Below are positions 25,824-36,180 of a stretch of 64,000 nucleotides of DNA, one piece after another. Origin of the DNA: an uncultured Eubacteriales bacterium. Its GTDB lineage: Bacteria > Bacillota > Clostridia > Lachnospirales > Lachnospiraceae. Location: positions 1 through 64,000 of the forward strand of contig ONLK01000005.1 of the NCBI GenBank assembly GCA_900318615.1. Reading direction: 5' to 3'. The position numbers and the translations under genes were made by a program. Every line of letters begins with the position of its first letter. Position 1 is the stretch's first letter. The notes beneath the pieces were generated by a model that saw nothing but the letters and a program-made list of their open reading frames with translations, searched no databases and was not told the DNA's origin.

Positions 25824-27482
25824 ATGCGGTATGAATTTCTTGAACAGTTCACCAGAAGAATGAAGTACGTTGGCAGGTATGCCGTATTGCTGCGTCAGAG
25901 CATGAACAGACAGCTTTGGAAGCAGTACGGGTTCGAATCCGGCGATGAACAGATCAATCTGCTGTTCGCGGTGCTTCTTTATATCATGGAGCAGTCGCTG
26001 AAGGATGAAAACTGTACGGTGGATGATATCGGAGCTTTTATCGATGACCTCAACACTTCTTACTTTCAAAAGCCGGTCGGTTACGATGAGTGCCGCAATC
26101 TGGCGGATTTCATCATCAACGTAATACTGTCCAACGAGGGGCAGCGTATGTCCTTCGAAGGCTATGATTTCGATACTCTCTCGAAACAGGATATTTCCGT
26201 GAGCTATGTGAATAATAAAATCGTCTATATGGACGGCGATGTCCGGCGAACCTCTTACTATCTGACGGAAGACGGGTACAATCTTGTCCTTTCAACGCTG
26301 GAGATTGAAGATAACCTCAAGCTCACCGTTCATGAAATGATTTTTGAACTGCATTTGAAGAAGCAAAGCTATGACAAGGCAGTGAACGACATTCGAAGCG
26401 TGTTCCAGCTGCTTCAGATCCAGCTGCGCAAGATTCAGGAAGCGATGGTTCGGATTCGCCGGAATGCACTTTGCTACTCCGTCGACGAATATAGAAAAAT
26501 ACTGAATGAAAATCTGGATACAATCAGTGAGACAAAGGAAAAATTTACAGCGTACCGAAGACAGGTGCGAGACAGAACCCGGGAGCTGGAGCAGATGAAC
26601 CTGAACCTTTCGAGCCTGACGCCCAAGGAAGAGAAAACGCTTTCCAATCTGCGACTGATTGACGGCTATCTCGGCCGGGCACTGGAAGAGCAGCAGAAGA
26701 TCCTGGGGGCCCATCTCGATCTTAAATCGCTCTACACTCATGAGTTGGAGCAGCTTTCACAGATGTCGGCCATCCGGCGTTTTTCATTGACGTCGGATTT
26801 GTATGACAAGGTACTGGAAGACCCTTCTGCACTTGACCGGATTGAGCTTTTTATCCGGCCGCTGTTCAGCCGCGATCCGGAAAAAATTTACCTGCCGGAT
26901 AAGGCATGTGCACCCCAGCGGCCGGTCCGCAGGAAGACGGAAGAGGAAGAAAATGAGCTGGTTGAAGACGCAGACAGGACGGATCAGGAAGAGGAGCAGC
27001 GCCGTGTCCGGGAAAAGCTCGCACAGTACCGGGAGAGTGTGGAAGAACTGATCAGCGGCGCCGTGCACGGCCATTTAACAGAACTATCTCCGCGGGACGG
27101 CCACGGAAGGACGGCCGGAAGCTGCACGCTGAAGGAATTTGCCGGCCGATGTCCCAAAGAGGATGGACTTCAGGAGAAGCTGATACCGGATGCGGACAAG
27201 TTTAAGGAGATTATGGTGGAATTTTTGAAGGGAAGGACCTTCGATATCGATGCGCTTCGCAAGGAACGAAAGGAAAATCTTATGGAGGAGCCGGGAGATT
27301 TTTCTCTGTCGGAAATGCTGCTGGATCTTTCGGACAGGATGAAAGAGCATCGCATCTATATGGTTGAAGCGATGAAGATTGATGACGGAAGCACGGCTGT
27401 TTTTTATGATGTACCTTATAACGGAGGCAGTTCGGATGTATGCTGTTCCAATGTTCTGCTTCGCGTCCGGTGGGAGGATTGA
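25824..27482 (+). CDS. jetA: Wadjet subunit JetA (DUF5716-type kleisin)
   Basis: A 552-residue protein matching the JetA family annotated as DUF5716 in Clostridia. The first 300 residues hold winged-helix-like and helical segments (LFAVLLYIMEQSLKDENCTV, TSYYLTEDGYNLVLSTLEIE) followed by a coiled coil (residues about 190-330). The last part, MAYNGGS-like VPYNGGSSDVCCSNV, is the C-terminal winged-helix end. In Wadjet, JetA is the kleisin that bridges the JetC heads and recruits JetB. The start has GGAGAGGAG upstream. The jetB start lies 2 nt beyond its stop. Assigned by recognition and by operon context. Confidence 0.78.
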   Translation: MRYEFLEQFTRRMKYVGRYAVLLRQSMNRQLWKQYGFESGDEQINLLFAVLLYIMEQSLKDENCTVDDIGAFIDDLNTSYFQKPVGYDECRNLADFIINVILSNEGQRMSFEGYDFDTLSKQDISVSYVNNKIVYMDGDVRRTSYYLTEDGYNLVLSTLEIEDNLKLTVHEMIFELHLKKQSYDKAVNDIRSVFQLLQIQLRKIQEAMVRIRRNALCYSVDEYRKILNENLDTISETKEKFTAYRRQVRDRTRELEQMNLNLSSLTPKEEKTLSNLRLIDGYLGRALEEQQKILGAHLDLKSLYTHELEQLSQMSAIRRFSLTSDLYDKVLEDPSALDRIELFIRPLFSRDPEKIYLPDKACAPQRPVRRKTEEEENELVEDADRTDQEEEQRRVREKLAQYRESVEELISGAVHGHLTELSPRDGHGRTAGSCTLKEFAGRCPKEDGLQEKLIPDADKFKEIMVEFLKGRTFDIDALRKERKENLMEEPGDFSLSEMLLDLSDRMKEHRIYMVEAMKIDDGSTAVFYDVPYNGGSSDVCCSNVLLRVRWED

Positions 27483-27484
27483 AA

Positions 27485-28258
27485 ATGGCTTATGAAATGA
27501 AGGATATCCGGATGAGCCAGGAAGTATTTGCCCGTCTCCTGGAGAAACATCAGCTTGGCGGGGAGGATTCGGGGGAGCTTTTCGATGCGTACACAACCAG
27601 CGAGGAAATTCAGAACCTGACGAAACTGCAGGGAGATGCGCTGAACGCGGACGTAGAGCAGTACGGGGATACGATTTATCTTATCCCGCGGGAGGATAAC
27701 GATTTCCTTGGATATTCCAAGGCGCAGCTCAAGCAGGAGCTGTGCCGGTCCGGTGCGACGGATAAGGACTATTATCTGAGCCAGTTTGTTATTCTGACGC
27801 TTCTTACCATGTTTTACGACGGGCAGGGCGCGACGGCGCACACACGGGATTTTGTGCGCGCCGGCGAACTTCAGAATACCGTGTCAGAACGCCTTCAGGA
27901 AGGCGTGAGCCGCTTCACGGAAGAAGAACAGGAAGAGCGCGGAATTATATTTACAAACATCCGGGAAGCATACGAACAGCTGCGATCGGATGAACGCGGT
28001 TCCAGGGCCCGTTCAACGAAAGAAGGATTTTTGTACCATATTCTCCGTTTTCTGGAACAGCAGAGGCTGATCGACTACATTGAAAAAGACGACATGATTA
28101 AGACGACAAAAAAGCTGGATCAATTTATGGACTGGAATTTACTCAACCAGAACAACTATCAGCGGGTTCTGCGTGTGATCGGAACACTTGAGGAACCTGC
28201 AAAGCGCGGCGGAAAACGCCGCCAGAGCAGGAGCGAAAAGAAGGAGACGAAAACATGA
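27485..28258 (+). CDS. jetB: Wadjet subunit JetB (DUF6063-type, MukE-like)
   Basis: A 257-residue protein corresponding to the DUF6063/JetB family, the KITE/MukE-like partner of the kleisin. It is mostly helical with winged-helix segments (YYLSQFVILTLLTMFYDGQGA; FLYHILRFLEQQRLIDYIEKDD). The ATG at 27485 is used because GGAGG (27474-27478) lies in front; a reading from 27440 would run into jetA. Its stop overlaps the jetC start (ATGA at 28255). The basic tail KRGGKRRQSRSEKKE could contact DNA. Confidence 0.75.
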   Translation: MAYEMKDIRMSQEVFARLLEKHQLGGEDSGELFDAYTTSEEIQNLTKLQGDALNADVEQYGDTIYLIPREDNDFLGYSKAQLKQELCRSGATDKDYYLSQFVILTLLTMFYDGQGATAHTRDFVRAGELQNTVSERLQEGVSRFTEEEQEERGIIFTNIREAYEQLRSDERGSRARSTKEGFLYHILRFLEQQRLIDYIEKDDMIKTTKKLDQFMDWNLLNQNNYQRVLRVIGTLEEPAKRGGKRRQSRSEKKETKT

Positions 28259-31200
28259 GCCGGATCAACCGCCTTAGGATTATTAATCTTCGGTACAATC
28301 ACGATTCTATTCAGATCGGCGACGAACAATTTGATTTTAACGGGCAAAATACGCTTATGACGCTCCGGAACGGCGGCGGCAAAACGGTGCTGGTACAGAT
28401 GATGATGGCACCCTTTGTACACAGGCGCTACCGCGATCTGGCCGACCGCCCGTTCGCTTCTTATTTTACCAGCTCCAAGCCGGCCTTTATCCTGGTGGAG
28501 TGGAAACTGGACGGCGGCGGCGGATACGTTCTGACCGGCATGATGGTGCGCCGCAGCCAGGATACGGAGTCGCCGGAAGAACTGGAGATAACGAATTTTA
28601 TTTTCGAGTATCCGGGCGGCAATGCCATGGACCTGGAGCATATCCCGGTCACGGAAAAATCTCCCAGAGGCGAAATTCTGAAAGGCTATGTACAGTGCAG
28701 ACAGCTTTTCGACACCTGGAAAAAGGAACCGGGAAAACCGTTCTTCTGCTATGACATGAACCAGCCGGCCCAGGCCCGGCAGTATTTTGAAAAGCTGGCC
28801 GATTACGATATTTATTACAGAGAGTGGGAGGCCATCATTCACAAGGTCAATCTGGAAGAATCCGGGCTGTCGAACCTTTTTGCCGACTGTAAGAATGAGT
28901 CGGGGCTTGTGGAAGGATAACCGCTCCAAAATCCAGAGACGAGATACAATTGAAATTTTCCGCCAGCAGGCGCAGAAGGTGCGCTCCGGAGCGGAAGTAT
29001 GCCGTAAAACAGAGCAGGACATGGAGGAGCAGGAGAATGCAATCGCCATCTTCCGGGATACCTTATCGGAGCTTTTAAGGATACAGGCCGGGAAAGAGGA
29101 AAACCTCAGGCAGCAGGAGCAGGCGATTGCCGATGAAATGACACTTCTGCGTTATCAGAAATATTCCGCCGAAATCGTAAGGAATACCCATGAACAGTCA
29201 GAAAATCAGTCTGTCCGGGAACGATTAAATGACATAAGGGAAAGACTTGCCGGGGAAAGAAAAAATACCGAGAGAAGGCAGCATCTGCTGGCGTGTGCGA
29301 AACAGCAGGAGGAATTGAACGAGGCATCCCAGGATCTTGCCGAGACGGAGGAACAGCTTCGCATCCTTCGGGACAAAGACCGCGATCTGGCTCCCGAGCG
29401 TGAGAAGGTGGGATCGAGGCTGGCGGGCTACTACACAGAGAAGCTCAAAGACAGCGAAGCGGAGCAGAAGGAGAAAGAAAAGGAACTTCGTCAGATGGAG
29501 GCGGACAGAACATCCGCCCGCACCGCCCGGGAGGAAGCAGAAAAGGCGCGGCAGCAGCTTGCCGGCGAACTTGGCGCGATGAAGGAGAGAATCCGCAGTT
29601 ACGATGAGGCGGAGGAGCGCTTTAACCGGCGCTATCATGCGTCGCTTTCCAGAAATGTGCTTGGCGAATATGAGGAAGGTGCGCTGACCGAAGCAAAACT
29701 TTCCTGGCAGGATCAGAAGAAGAAACTGGAGCAGGATCAGAAGGAAGCTTTCGCCGGTCAGGCCAATACAGAGCAGGAGATGGAGGCCGTGCGGCGCCGC
29801 CTGGAGGATGTGCGCCGAAGGAGAACGATTCTGGAGGAAAATATCCGGCAGGCAAAGGAAAGAAAGGACGAGTACGATCGGGAGCTTTCCGAGCGCAGGG
29901 GGATTCTGCGCTATTTTGAAATACCGGAGGAAGAGCTTTTTAACACAGCTTCCATCCTGGAGGCGGCGGACAGCCGGCTTCAGAAGAATGAGGAAGTGCG
30001 AAAGAACATGGCTGTGACACTGCATGGCCTGGAGCGTGAGTACCGCCAGCTGAGCGGAGGAGAGGTTATTGAATTATCGGAGGATTTTCGGCGTATGCTC
30101 GAGGAGGCGGGTATCAGCTGTCTGTATGGGATGGAGTGGCTTGCCCGGAACCAGAACACGGAAAGTCAGAACCGGAAACTGGTTCAGCAATATCCGTTTC
30201 TTCCTTATTCGCTGCTGATGAGTGCTTCGGAGGCGGACCGGCTTCGCCATCTTACCGTCCGGACGAATACATCCGCGCCGATCCCGATCCTGATCCGGGA
30301 GGACATGGCACAGGGAGCAGGCAGTGCGGAAGCGGAAACCGGCAATGGGAACAGGCCGGGCGGGCCGAACCTGGCAAAAGCAGAACAAGTCATTGATTTT
30401 GATCATGTCAGCTTTTATCTGTGCTTTAATGATGCGCTGCTGAACAGAAAAAAACTTCGTGAAATGGTTGAAGCAAAGGCGCAGGAAATACGCCGCGTGA
30501 AGGAGGATGAGAAGAGAAAAGCGGATGAATACCGCATGTACTATGAGCAGAGGGGGATTCTGGCGAATCAGAAGGTAACCGGCGAAGAATACGAAAAACT
30601 GAAAGCACAGATGGAAGCCCTGCGTGAATCTGCCGCAGCGTCCTCCCGGCAGGCGGAACAGATGCAGCGCCACCTGGATGAGCTTTCCGCCGGCCTTAAG
30701 GAATACGAGAAGATCGTCCGCGAAAAGGCGGAGCAGATCCGGAAGTACGAGATCCTTCTGGAGGATTTTGAAACGCTCTGCAAAGAATACAAAGAGACAC
30801 TGGAAGTTCTGAGACGCAGACATAAGGCGCAGGAACAGGACAAAAACCTTGAAAAGAAGATTGCGGATCTTCGCATACGGCAGGGGGAACTTGAAAACGC
30901 CATCCGCAGCGCGGATATGCAGAAGAATTCACTTTTGCAGAAGATCGATCACTTCAGGCAGACAGCTCTGGAGTTTGCTTCCTATGCGGCGGCACCCGGC
31001 AGCCTGACGGAGGAAGAAGCCGTTTCCCTTAAAGCGCGCTATGAAGCTATCACTTCCAGGGTTAGCGGAGAGCAGAAGGAACTGGAGAAAAAGATTAAAC
31101 GTCAGAGCGCCAGAAAGCAGAAAAAACAAAAGGAACTGGATGGCAATGCCGCAGAGTACGGATTTTCCGCACAGATGTGGCAGAATGTCAGCTACGATCA

Positions 31201-32602
31201 GGCAGAAGAGCTGCGGCTACAGAAGGAAGCGGCCGCTTATCTGGAGCAAATGCAGCAGACGCAGGCGGAAATTATGGTCTGCGAGAAAAAGGCAGGCGCT
31301 CTTGAGGAGAGGAAAAAGACCATCCTCGCCAATATGCTGGAAGATGCCGGCCGGAGTGATCCGCTTCCCGAGGAGGATATCCCAGCCATCAATTTTGACG
31401 AAGCCATTGCCACCTGCCGGCACGATGCGAAGACGAAGGCGGAAGAAGTGAAGGAGGCAGAAGACAGGCGGCGAATGTACGATGAGAACCTTACAGCCCT
31501 GGCGGAATTTGATAATCTTAAGCGCCGTGAGGAAACGCCTCTGGATGATACGATGGAAGGTATGAGTGGGGCCCTGATTAAAAAGCGTCAGGGAGAGCTG
31601 AAACGCGGCTATGTGCATCTTCAGGATACACTCCGGAAGAACCGTGAGGAAACCGCCCGTACCATCGGAGGAATTATGCGGGATGAAAAACTTCAGGAGG
31701 ATTTCTTTCAAAAGCCGCTGGAAACCCTTCAGTCGCTCACGGATTCTGCCGAACAGCTGCAAAATCAGCTGGATATTATCCTTGGCTCTTTTGACCAGCT
31801 GATTGAAAAACTATTGATTGATATTTCACTGGTAGATAAGGAGAAAGCGCGGATTGCCGGGATGATGGAGGATTATCTTCATCATGTCAGCACGGACCTT
31901 GGGAAGATCGATGATAACTCGACGATCATGATCCGGGAACACCCGGTTAAAATGCTGAAGATCGGAACGCCGGACTGGGAAGAGAACGCGTCCATGTATC
32001 AGATCCGTCTGAAGGATTACATGGATGATGTTACCGATCACTGTGTCGGCCTGCTGGAAGAAAACCGGAACATCGAAGAGTATCTTGGAGCCAGAATCAC
32101 GACCAAAGCGCTTTATGACGCGGTCATCGGCATAGGAAATGTAACGGTCCGCCTCTATAAAATAGAGGCGGACCGGGAGTATCCGATTACCTGGTCGGAG
32201 GTTGCAAGAAATTCAGGCGGCGAAGGTTTCCTTTCCGCGTTTGTCATTCTGACCAGCCTTCTGTATTATCTGCGCCGGAACGACAGTGATGTGTTCGCCG
32301 AGAAAAAGGAGACCAAAGTGCTGATCATGGACAATCCGTTTGCCCAGACCAACGCTTCCCATCTGCTCATTCCTCTGATGGATGTAGCCAGAAAGAGCGG
32401 TACGCAGCTGATCTGCCTGACAGGTCTGGGCGGCGAGTCGATCTATAACCGCTTTGACAACATTTATGTTTTAAACCTGTATTCTTCCAGCCTTCGAAGC
32501 GGAATGCGGTACCTGAAGGCTGAACATGAGAGGGGAAGCGCAGATGAAAGCATGATGGTATCCAATGTCCGGGTGACAGGAGAACAGATGCGTCTGTTTT
32601 AA
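28255..32602 (+). pseudogene. jetC: Wadjet SMC-like ATPase jetC, interrupted by a frameshift near 28917
   Basis: The ATPase of the complex is split over two frames. The first piece (28255-28920, 221 residues) holds the N-terminal head with Walker A RNGGGKTVL (Asn39-Thr44 region) and ends at a stop after CKNESGLVEG. From about 28917 the next frame (+1) continues with DNRSKIQRRDTIEIF and runs to 32602: a very long coiled coil with a hinge-like middle, then signature NSGGEGFLSAF and Walker B VLIMDNPFAQTNAS. Together they would make about 1450 residues. The break may be one extra G, or an out-of-frame deletion of the linker that normally follows GLVE. No slippery heptamer is seen. If real, the system is probably inactive; a sequencing or assembly error is possible. 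Confidence 0.82.
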
Positions 32603-32611
32603 TGTACGAAG

Positions 32612-32638
32612 AACACGGCCGCCCGGAGGGCGGTGTTT
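32612..32638. terminator. Hairpin between the convergent Wadjet operon and HAD gene
   Basis: CCGCCC/GGGCGG with a short loop, extended by AACA/TGTT around a small bulge, spans 32612-32638. T runs are weak on both sides, so termination is plausible but not certain. Confidence 0.45.
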
Positions 32639-33252
32639 CAGGCGTTTACACGCACACCCAGCGAGCGCAGAAAACGGCGCACAGCTCCGGCATCGTTATG
32701 AAATACGAACGCACGCATGCCGGTGCACTGGGAAGCTTCGCAGTTCCATGGATTATCGTCGATAAAGACGCTCTCCTCCGGCCGGATATTGAAACGGTTA
32801 TAGGCGCAGACGTAAATTTCAGGCTGCGGCTTTACCAGCCGGATCGCAGCACTGACAAGAGTATCGTCGAAGTAGCGGGCAGCCGGCACGCGCGCCCAGT
32901 ATTCGGGCTGGCGGACGCTGGCGTTGGAAAGAAGATATATTTTGTAGCCGTTTTCGTGAAGCTCCCGGATGAGATCCTCCATTCCGTCCACCGGGAGGAT
33001 CGGCCGGTCCCACATGGTGATGAGCTTATGCGCGACATCGTGCAGCCGCCCGGGAAGGCGGGCGCAGATGCTCTGCTCCGCCTCCTTTTCCGTAATGCTG
33101 CCGCGGTCCATCTGAGCCCATTCAATCGAAGTAAAAAGCTCCGTCTCCAGGAGTTTTTCATCTTCAGGGCTCACATCAAAACGGGAAATAAACAGATGGC
33201 GGTCGAAACGGATAATGACGCCGCCCATATCGAAAACAATGTTTTTAATCAC
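32638..33252 (-). CDS. HAD-IA family phosphatase linked to an ABC importer
   Basis: A 204-residue haloacid-dehalogenase-like hydrolase. Motif I is VFDMGGVI (the Asp nucleophile at residue 8 followed by MGG), motif II YLLSNAS, motif III around VKPQPEIY and motif IV SVFIDDNPWNC. Members dephosphorylate small metabolites. The second acid of DxD is replaced by Gly, as in the YihX group of sugar-phosphate phosphatases. It starts 32 nt after the permease gene on the same strand, so it is the last gene of the importer operon. This may mean that the imported compound is a phosphate ester, but that is inference. Confidence 0.85.
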   Translation of the reverse strand: MIKNIVFDMGGVIIRFDRHLFISRFDVSPEDEKLLETELFTSIEWAQMDRGSITEKEAEQSICARLPGRLHDVAHKLITMWDRPILPVDGMEDLIRELHENGYKIYLLSNASVRQPEYWARVPAARYFDDTLVSAAIRLVKPQPEIYVCAYNRFNIRPEESVFIDDNPWNCEASQCTGMRAFVFHNDAGAVRRFLRSLGVRVNA

Positions 33253-33284
33253 GATCGGTACCTTCCTTTCCTATTCCTTTCATC

Positions 33285-34952
33285 TCAGACAATTTTCACC
33301 TTGCCTTTGGTGAGTCTGAATACGATCAGCAATGAAATCATGGTGGTCAGTGTCAGGATGGTGGCCAGAGCGCCGGCGGTTCCATCGCTCATTCGGGTAA
33401 CCTCCTGATAGATGGCTACGGAGATGGTGCTGGTCTTGCCGGAGTAGAGCATGATGGAGCTGGACAGCTCGTTGATGCAGGTAATCCAGGACAGGACGGC
33501 GCCGGACATAATGCCGGGCAGCATCATCCTCGCGGTTACGGTGAAGAATGTTTTCATCGGGCTGACACCCAGGTTGATGGAGGCTTCCTCGATAAACGGA
33601 TCCATCTGGTAAAGGAAAGCGCTTCCGGACCGAACCGTGTACGGGATTTTACGGATAATGTACGAGATGATCATAATGGCGGATGTTCCGACCAGAATGA
33701 TCGGCTTATGGTTGAAGGCCACAATAAGACCGATACCAAGTACAGAGCCCGGAAGTACGTACGGGAACATGATCAGAAGATCGATGAGGGCGGAAGTTTT
33801 GCTCTTGCGGCGTACGATCACGTAGCTGGCCAGAATACCGATGATGATGATGAACACAATGGCCGCCAGTGAGAATACATAGGTGTTCCGGATGTTCCGC
33901 GACAGCTTGCCGGCGATGGAGCGGTAGTTGTTGAAGTTGATGCCCTTGACCACGCCGGAGAAGGAGCGCTCGATAAACGACTGGCAGATGACAACGATCT
34001 GCGGCAGGAATGCGATAAATACAATAATGTAAATCCACAGACCGGCAAAAAAGCGTTTTGCGCCGTGGAGTTTTTCTTCCCTGGGCGGCCGCAGTGAACT
34101 CATCATGTAATTCTTCTTATCCACAACCTTCTTCTGGAACAGCAGTACGCCGAGCGAAAAAGCCACAATGATCACCGACATTGCGGAGGCCATGTACGGG
34201 TTGGTAGCACTCTCGGACATATACTCATTGTAGATCATGACCGGAAGCACGGTGTAGCCTTCGCCCAGCAGCATGGGGGTGCCGAAATCAGCCAGGCAGG
34301 TCATGAAAACCATGATCATGCCGGCGGCGATGGAAGGCATGACAACCGGGATGGTGACGGTCCGGATCCGGCGTGCCTTGCTCATGCCGAGGTTCTCTGC
34401 CGCTTCCTCCAGTGAGGAGTCGATGGAATTCATGGCACTGCTCGTGTACAGGTAAATGTACGGGAACAGATGCAGCGTGAACACAAAGATAATACCGTTG
34501 CGGCCGTAAATGGTGGGCGCCGGGAATCCGATGGCGGTCAGTGCCCGGGTTACCAGGCCCGCGCGTCCCATGAGGATGATCCAGGAATAAGCCCCGATGA
34601 AGGGCGGGCTCATGAGGGACATGATGATGAAAATATGCAGCAGCTTTTTCCCGGCAATGTTGTAGCGCGTCATGACGTACGCAACCGGCACACCCACCAG
34701 AGTGGCGAAAATGACCGTGAACAGGCACACCACCAGCGAATGGAGCAGTGACGTATAGTAGTAGGGCTTCGTAAAGAAGCGGATAAAGTTATAGCCGGTG
34801 ACACCGGCGGCCTTATCCGAAAAAATACTGTTGGTGATGATTTTGTAAAACGGATAGATGACGAAAATAAACAGGGCGATCAGGGTTAAAAGCTGCACCC
34901 AGAACCAGAAGGTGGGATGCCATTTCTGCGCTTTTTTCATTTTGACTTTCAT
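33285..34952 (-). CDS. ABC importer permease, FbpB/AfuB type (fused double permease)
   Basis: A 555-residue permease with about twelve membrane segments and two binding-protein-dependent permease domains in tandem (each with an EAA-type loop: SLEEAAENLGMSKARRI and FIEEASINLGVSPMKT). This architecture is that of ferric-ion (FbpB) and AfuB-like importers. The start at 34952 is chosen because GGAGG at 34964-34960 lies 7 nt upstream; a longer reading would place the ribosome site inside the gene. It follows the ATPase gene by 72 nt. Confidence 0.9.
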   Translation of the reverse strand: MKVKMKKAQKWHPTFWFWVQLLTLIALFIFVIYPFYKIITNSIFSDKAAGVTGYNFIRFFTKPYYYTSLLHSLVVCLFTVIFATLVGVPVAYVMTRYNIAGKKLLHIFIIMSLMSPPFIGAYSWIILMGRAGLVTRALTAIGFPAPTIYGRNGIIFVFTLHLFPYIYLYTSSAMNSIDSSLEEAAENLGMSKARRIRTVTIPVVMPSIAAGMIMVFMTCLADFGTPMLLGEGYTVLPVMIYNEYMSESATNPYMASAMSVIIVAFSLGVLLFQKKVVDKKNYMMSSLRPPREEKLHGAKRFFAGLWIYIIVFIAFLPQIVVICQSFIERSFSGVVKGINFNNYRSIAGKLSRNIRNTYVFSLAAIVFIIIIGILASYVIVRRKSKTSALIDLLIMFPYVLPGSVLGIGLIVAFNHKPIILVGTSAIMIISYIIRKIPYTVRSGSAFLYQMDPFIEEASINLGVSPMKTFFTVTARMMLPGIMSGAVLSWITCINELSSSIMLYSGKTSTISVAIYQEVTRMSDGTAGALATILTLTTMISLLIVFRLTKGKVKIV

Positions 34953-35024
34953 GTGTTCACCTCCGCGCATCCGTACAGGAAAGGCTTTCCGGGGTATGCG
35001 GACGCCGGTCCGTCGTTGTTTTCA

Positions 35025-36098
35025 TCATAGTGAAAGCACCTCCCCGGTTTCCTTGCTGTAAAGGGAGACAGCCGCCGGATTGAAGCTGATCCGTACCTTT
35101 TCTCCGATTTCATGCTGCATAGGCATATCCTTGGTGTACTCGTTGATCTGCAGCATCTGCCCGTCCTTCAGTTCTATCTCATACTGAATGAAATCCCCGA
35201 GGAACGTGTAAAAGCGGACCGTTCCGGGCATGCCGTGTTCAGCGAAAAACAGCTGTTCCGGGCGGGCGGACAGAAGAGCGCTTCCGCTGTAAGCCTTGCG
35301 CAGCTTCATAGGAAGCCCGGGTTCATCATAAATAGAGACAATGGCATCGTCCGCAGCTGTGCGCACGGTACAGTCAAGAAAATTGGAAACGCCAATGAAA
35401 CCGGCAACGAACGGGTTCTGCGGTTTGGCGTATATTTCGCGGGGAGTTCCCACCTGCATGATGACTCCTTCGCGCATAATGGCAATGCGGTCGGAGATGG
35501 CGAGCGCCTCCTGTTGGTCGTGGGTAACATAGATGGTGGTGATCCCCAGCTGACGCTGCAGTTTTTTAATCACGCCGCGCATCTGAACCCGAAGCTTTGC
35601 ATCCAGATTGGAGAGAGGCTCATCCATCAGAAGGATATTCGGCTCTATGACAAAGGCGCGCGCCAGCGCAACCCGCTGCTGCTGGCCGCCGGAAAGCTCA
35701 TTCGGCATACGCTTCGCCAGGTGTTCAATCTGCACCTGTTTCAGTGCTTTTTCGACACGTCCCGGAATTTCACTTTTCGGCACTTTTCTGGCCTTCAGAC
35801 CGTAGGCTACATTTTCCTCCACGGAAAGATGCGGGAAGATGGCGTAATTCTGGAAGACCATACCGATATCTCTTTTGTGCGCGGGAATGTCGTTAATCCG
35901 CTGATCCCCGATGCAGAATTCACCGCCCTCAATCGAATTAAAGCCTGCGATCATGCGCAGGAGTGTTGTCTTGCCGCAGCCGCTGGGACCGAGCAGGGTA
36001 AAGAACTCTCCCTCCTTAATGTCCAGGGAAACTCCCTTCAGTGCTGTAAAATCGCCGTACTTTTTAACGGCATCCCTGATTGTCACCGAATTGCTCAA
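35025..36098 (-). CDS. ABC importer ATPase, FbpC/PotA type
   Basis: A 357-residue importer ATPase: Walker A GPSGCGKTT, Q-loop YAIFPHLSV, signature LSGGQQQRVALARA, Walker B ILLMDEPLSNLDA and H-loop VTHDQQEA, plus a C-terminal TOBE-like regulatory domain (residues about 240-357). It belongs to the CUT1/iron/polyamine group. The start is TTG 36098: AGGAGG at 36112-36107 lies 8 nt in front, and a longer reading would extend into a hairpin. It sits between the binding-protein gene and the permease gene on the minus strand. Confidence 0.9.
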   Translation of the reverse strand: MSNSVTIRDAVKKYGDFTALKGVSLDIKEGEFFTLLGPSGCGKTTLLRMIAGFNSIEGGEFCIGDQRINDIPAHKRDIGMVFQNYAIFPHLSVEENVAYGLKARKVPKSEIPGRVEKALKQVQIEHLAKRMPNELSGGQQQRVALARAFVIEPNILLMDEPLSNLDAKLRVQMRGVIKKLQRQLGITTIYVTHDQQEALAISDRIAIMREGVIMQVGTPREIYAKPQNPFVAGFIGVSNFLDCTVRTAADDAIVSIYDEPGLPMKLRKAYSGSALLSARPEQLFFAEHGMPGTVRFYTFLGDFIQYEIELKDGQMLQINEYTKDMPMQHEIGEKVRISFNPAAVSLYSKETGEVLSL

Positions 36099-36124
36099 AA
36101 TGTTTTCCTCCTGATAGCAAACAA

Positions 36125-36152
36125 GCGGGAGGAGGCATCCGTCTCCTCCCGC
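36125..36152 (-). terminator. Intercistronic hairpin behind the binding-protein gene
   Basis: GCGGGAGGAG (36125-36134) and CTCCTCCCGC (36143-36152) form a perfect 10-bp stem with an 8-nt loop. On the transcribed (minus) strand there is no strong U run, so it probably attenuates or protects the upstream binding-protein mRNA. Confidence 0.6.
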
Positions 36153-36180
36153 CGTATTTTTTGCGAGATAGTCTGTCACA

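Noticed and set aside
25925..25945. GGGTTCGAATCC-like T-loop motif that suggests a tRNA
   Set aside because: It lies inside the jetA coding sequence, and no cloverleaf arms or acceptor stem can be formed around it.
28787..28916. Separate protein start at ATG 28787 in front of the jetC coiled coil
   Set aside because: Up to the frameshift this frame is out of phase with the conserved JetC head sequence; its residues there are a shadow translation.
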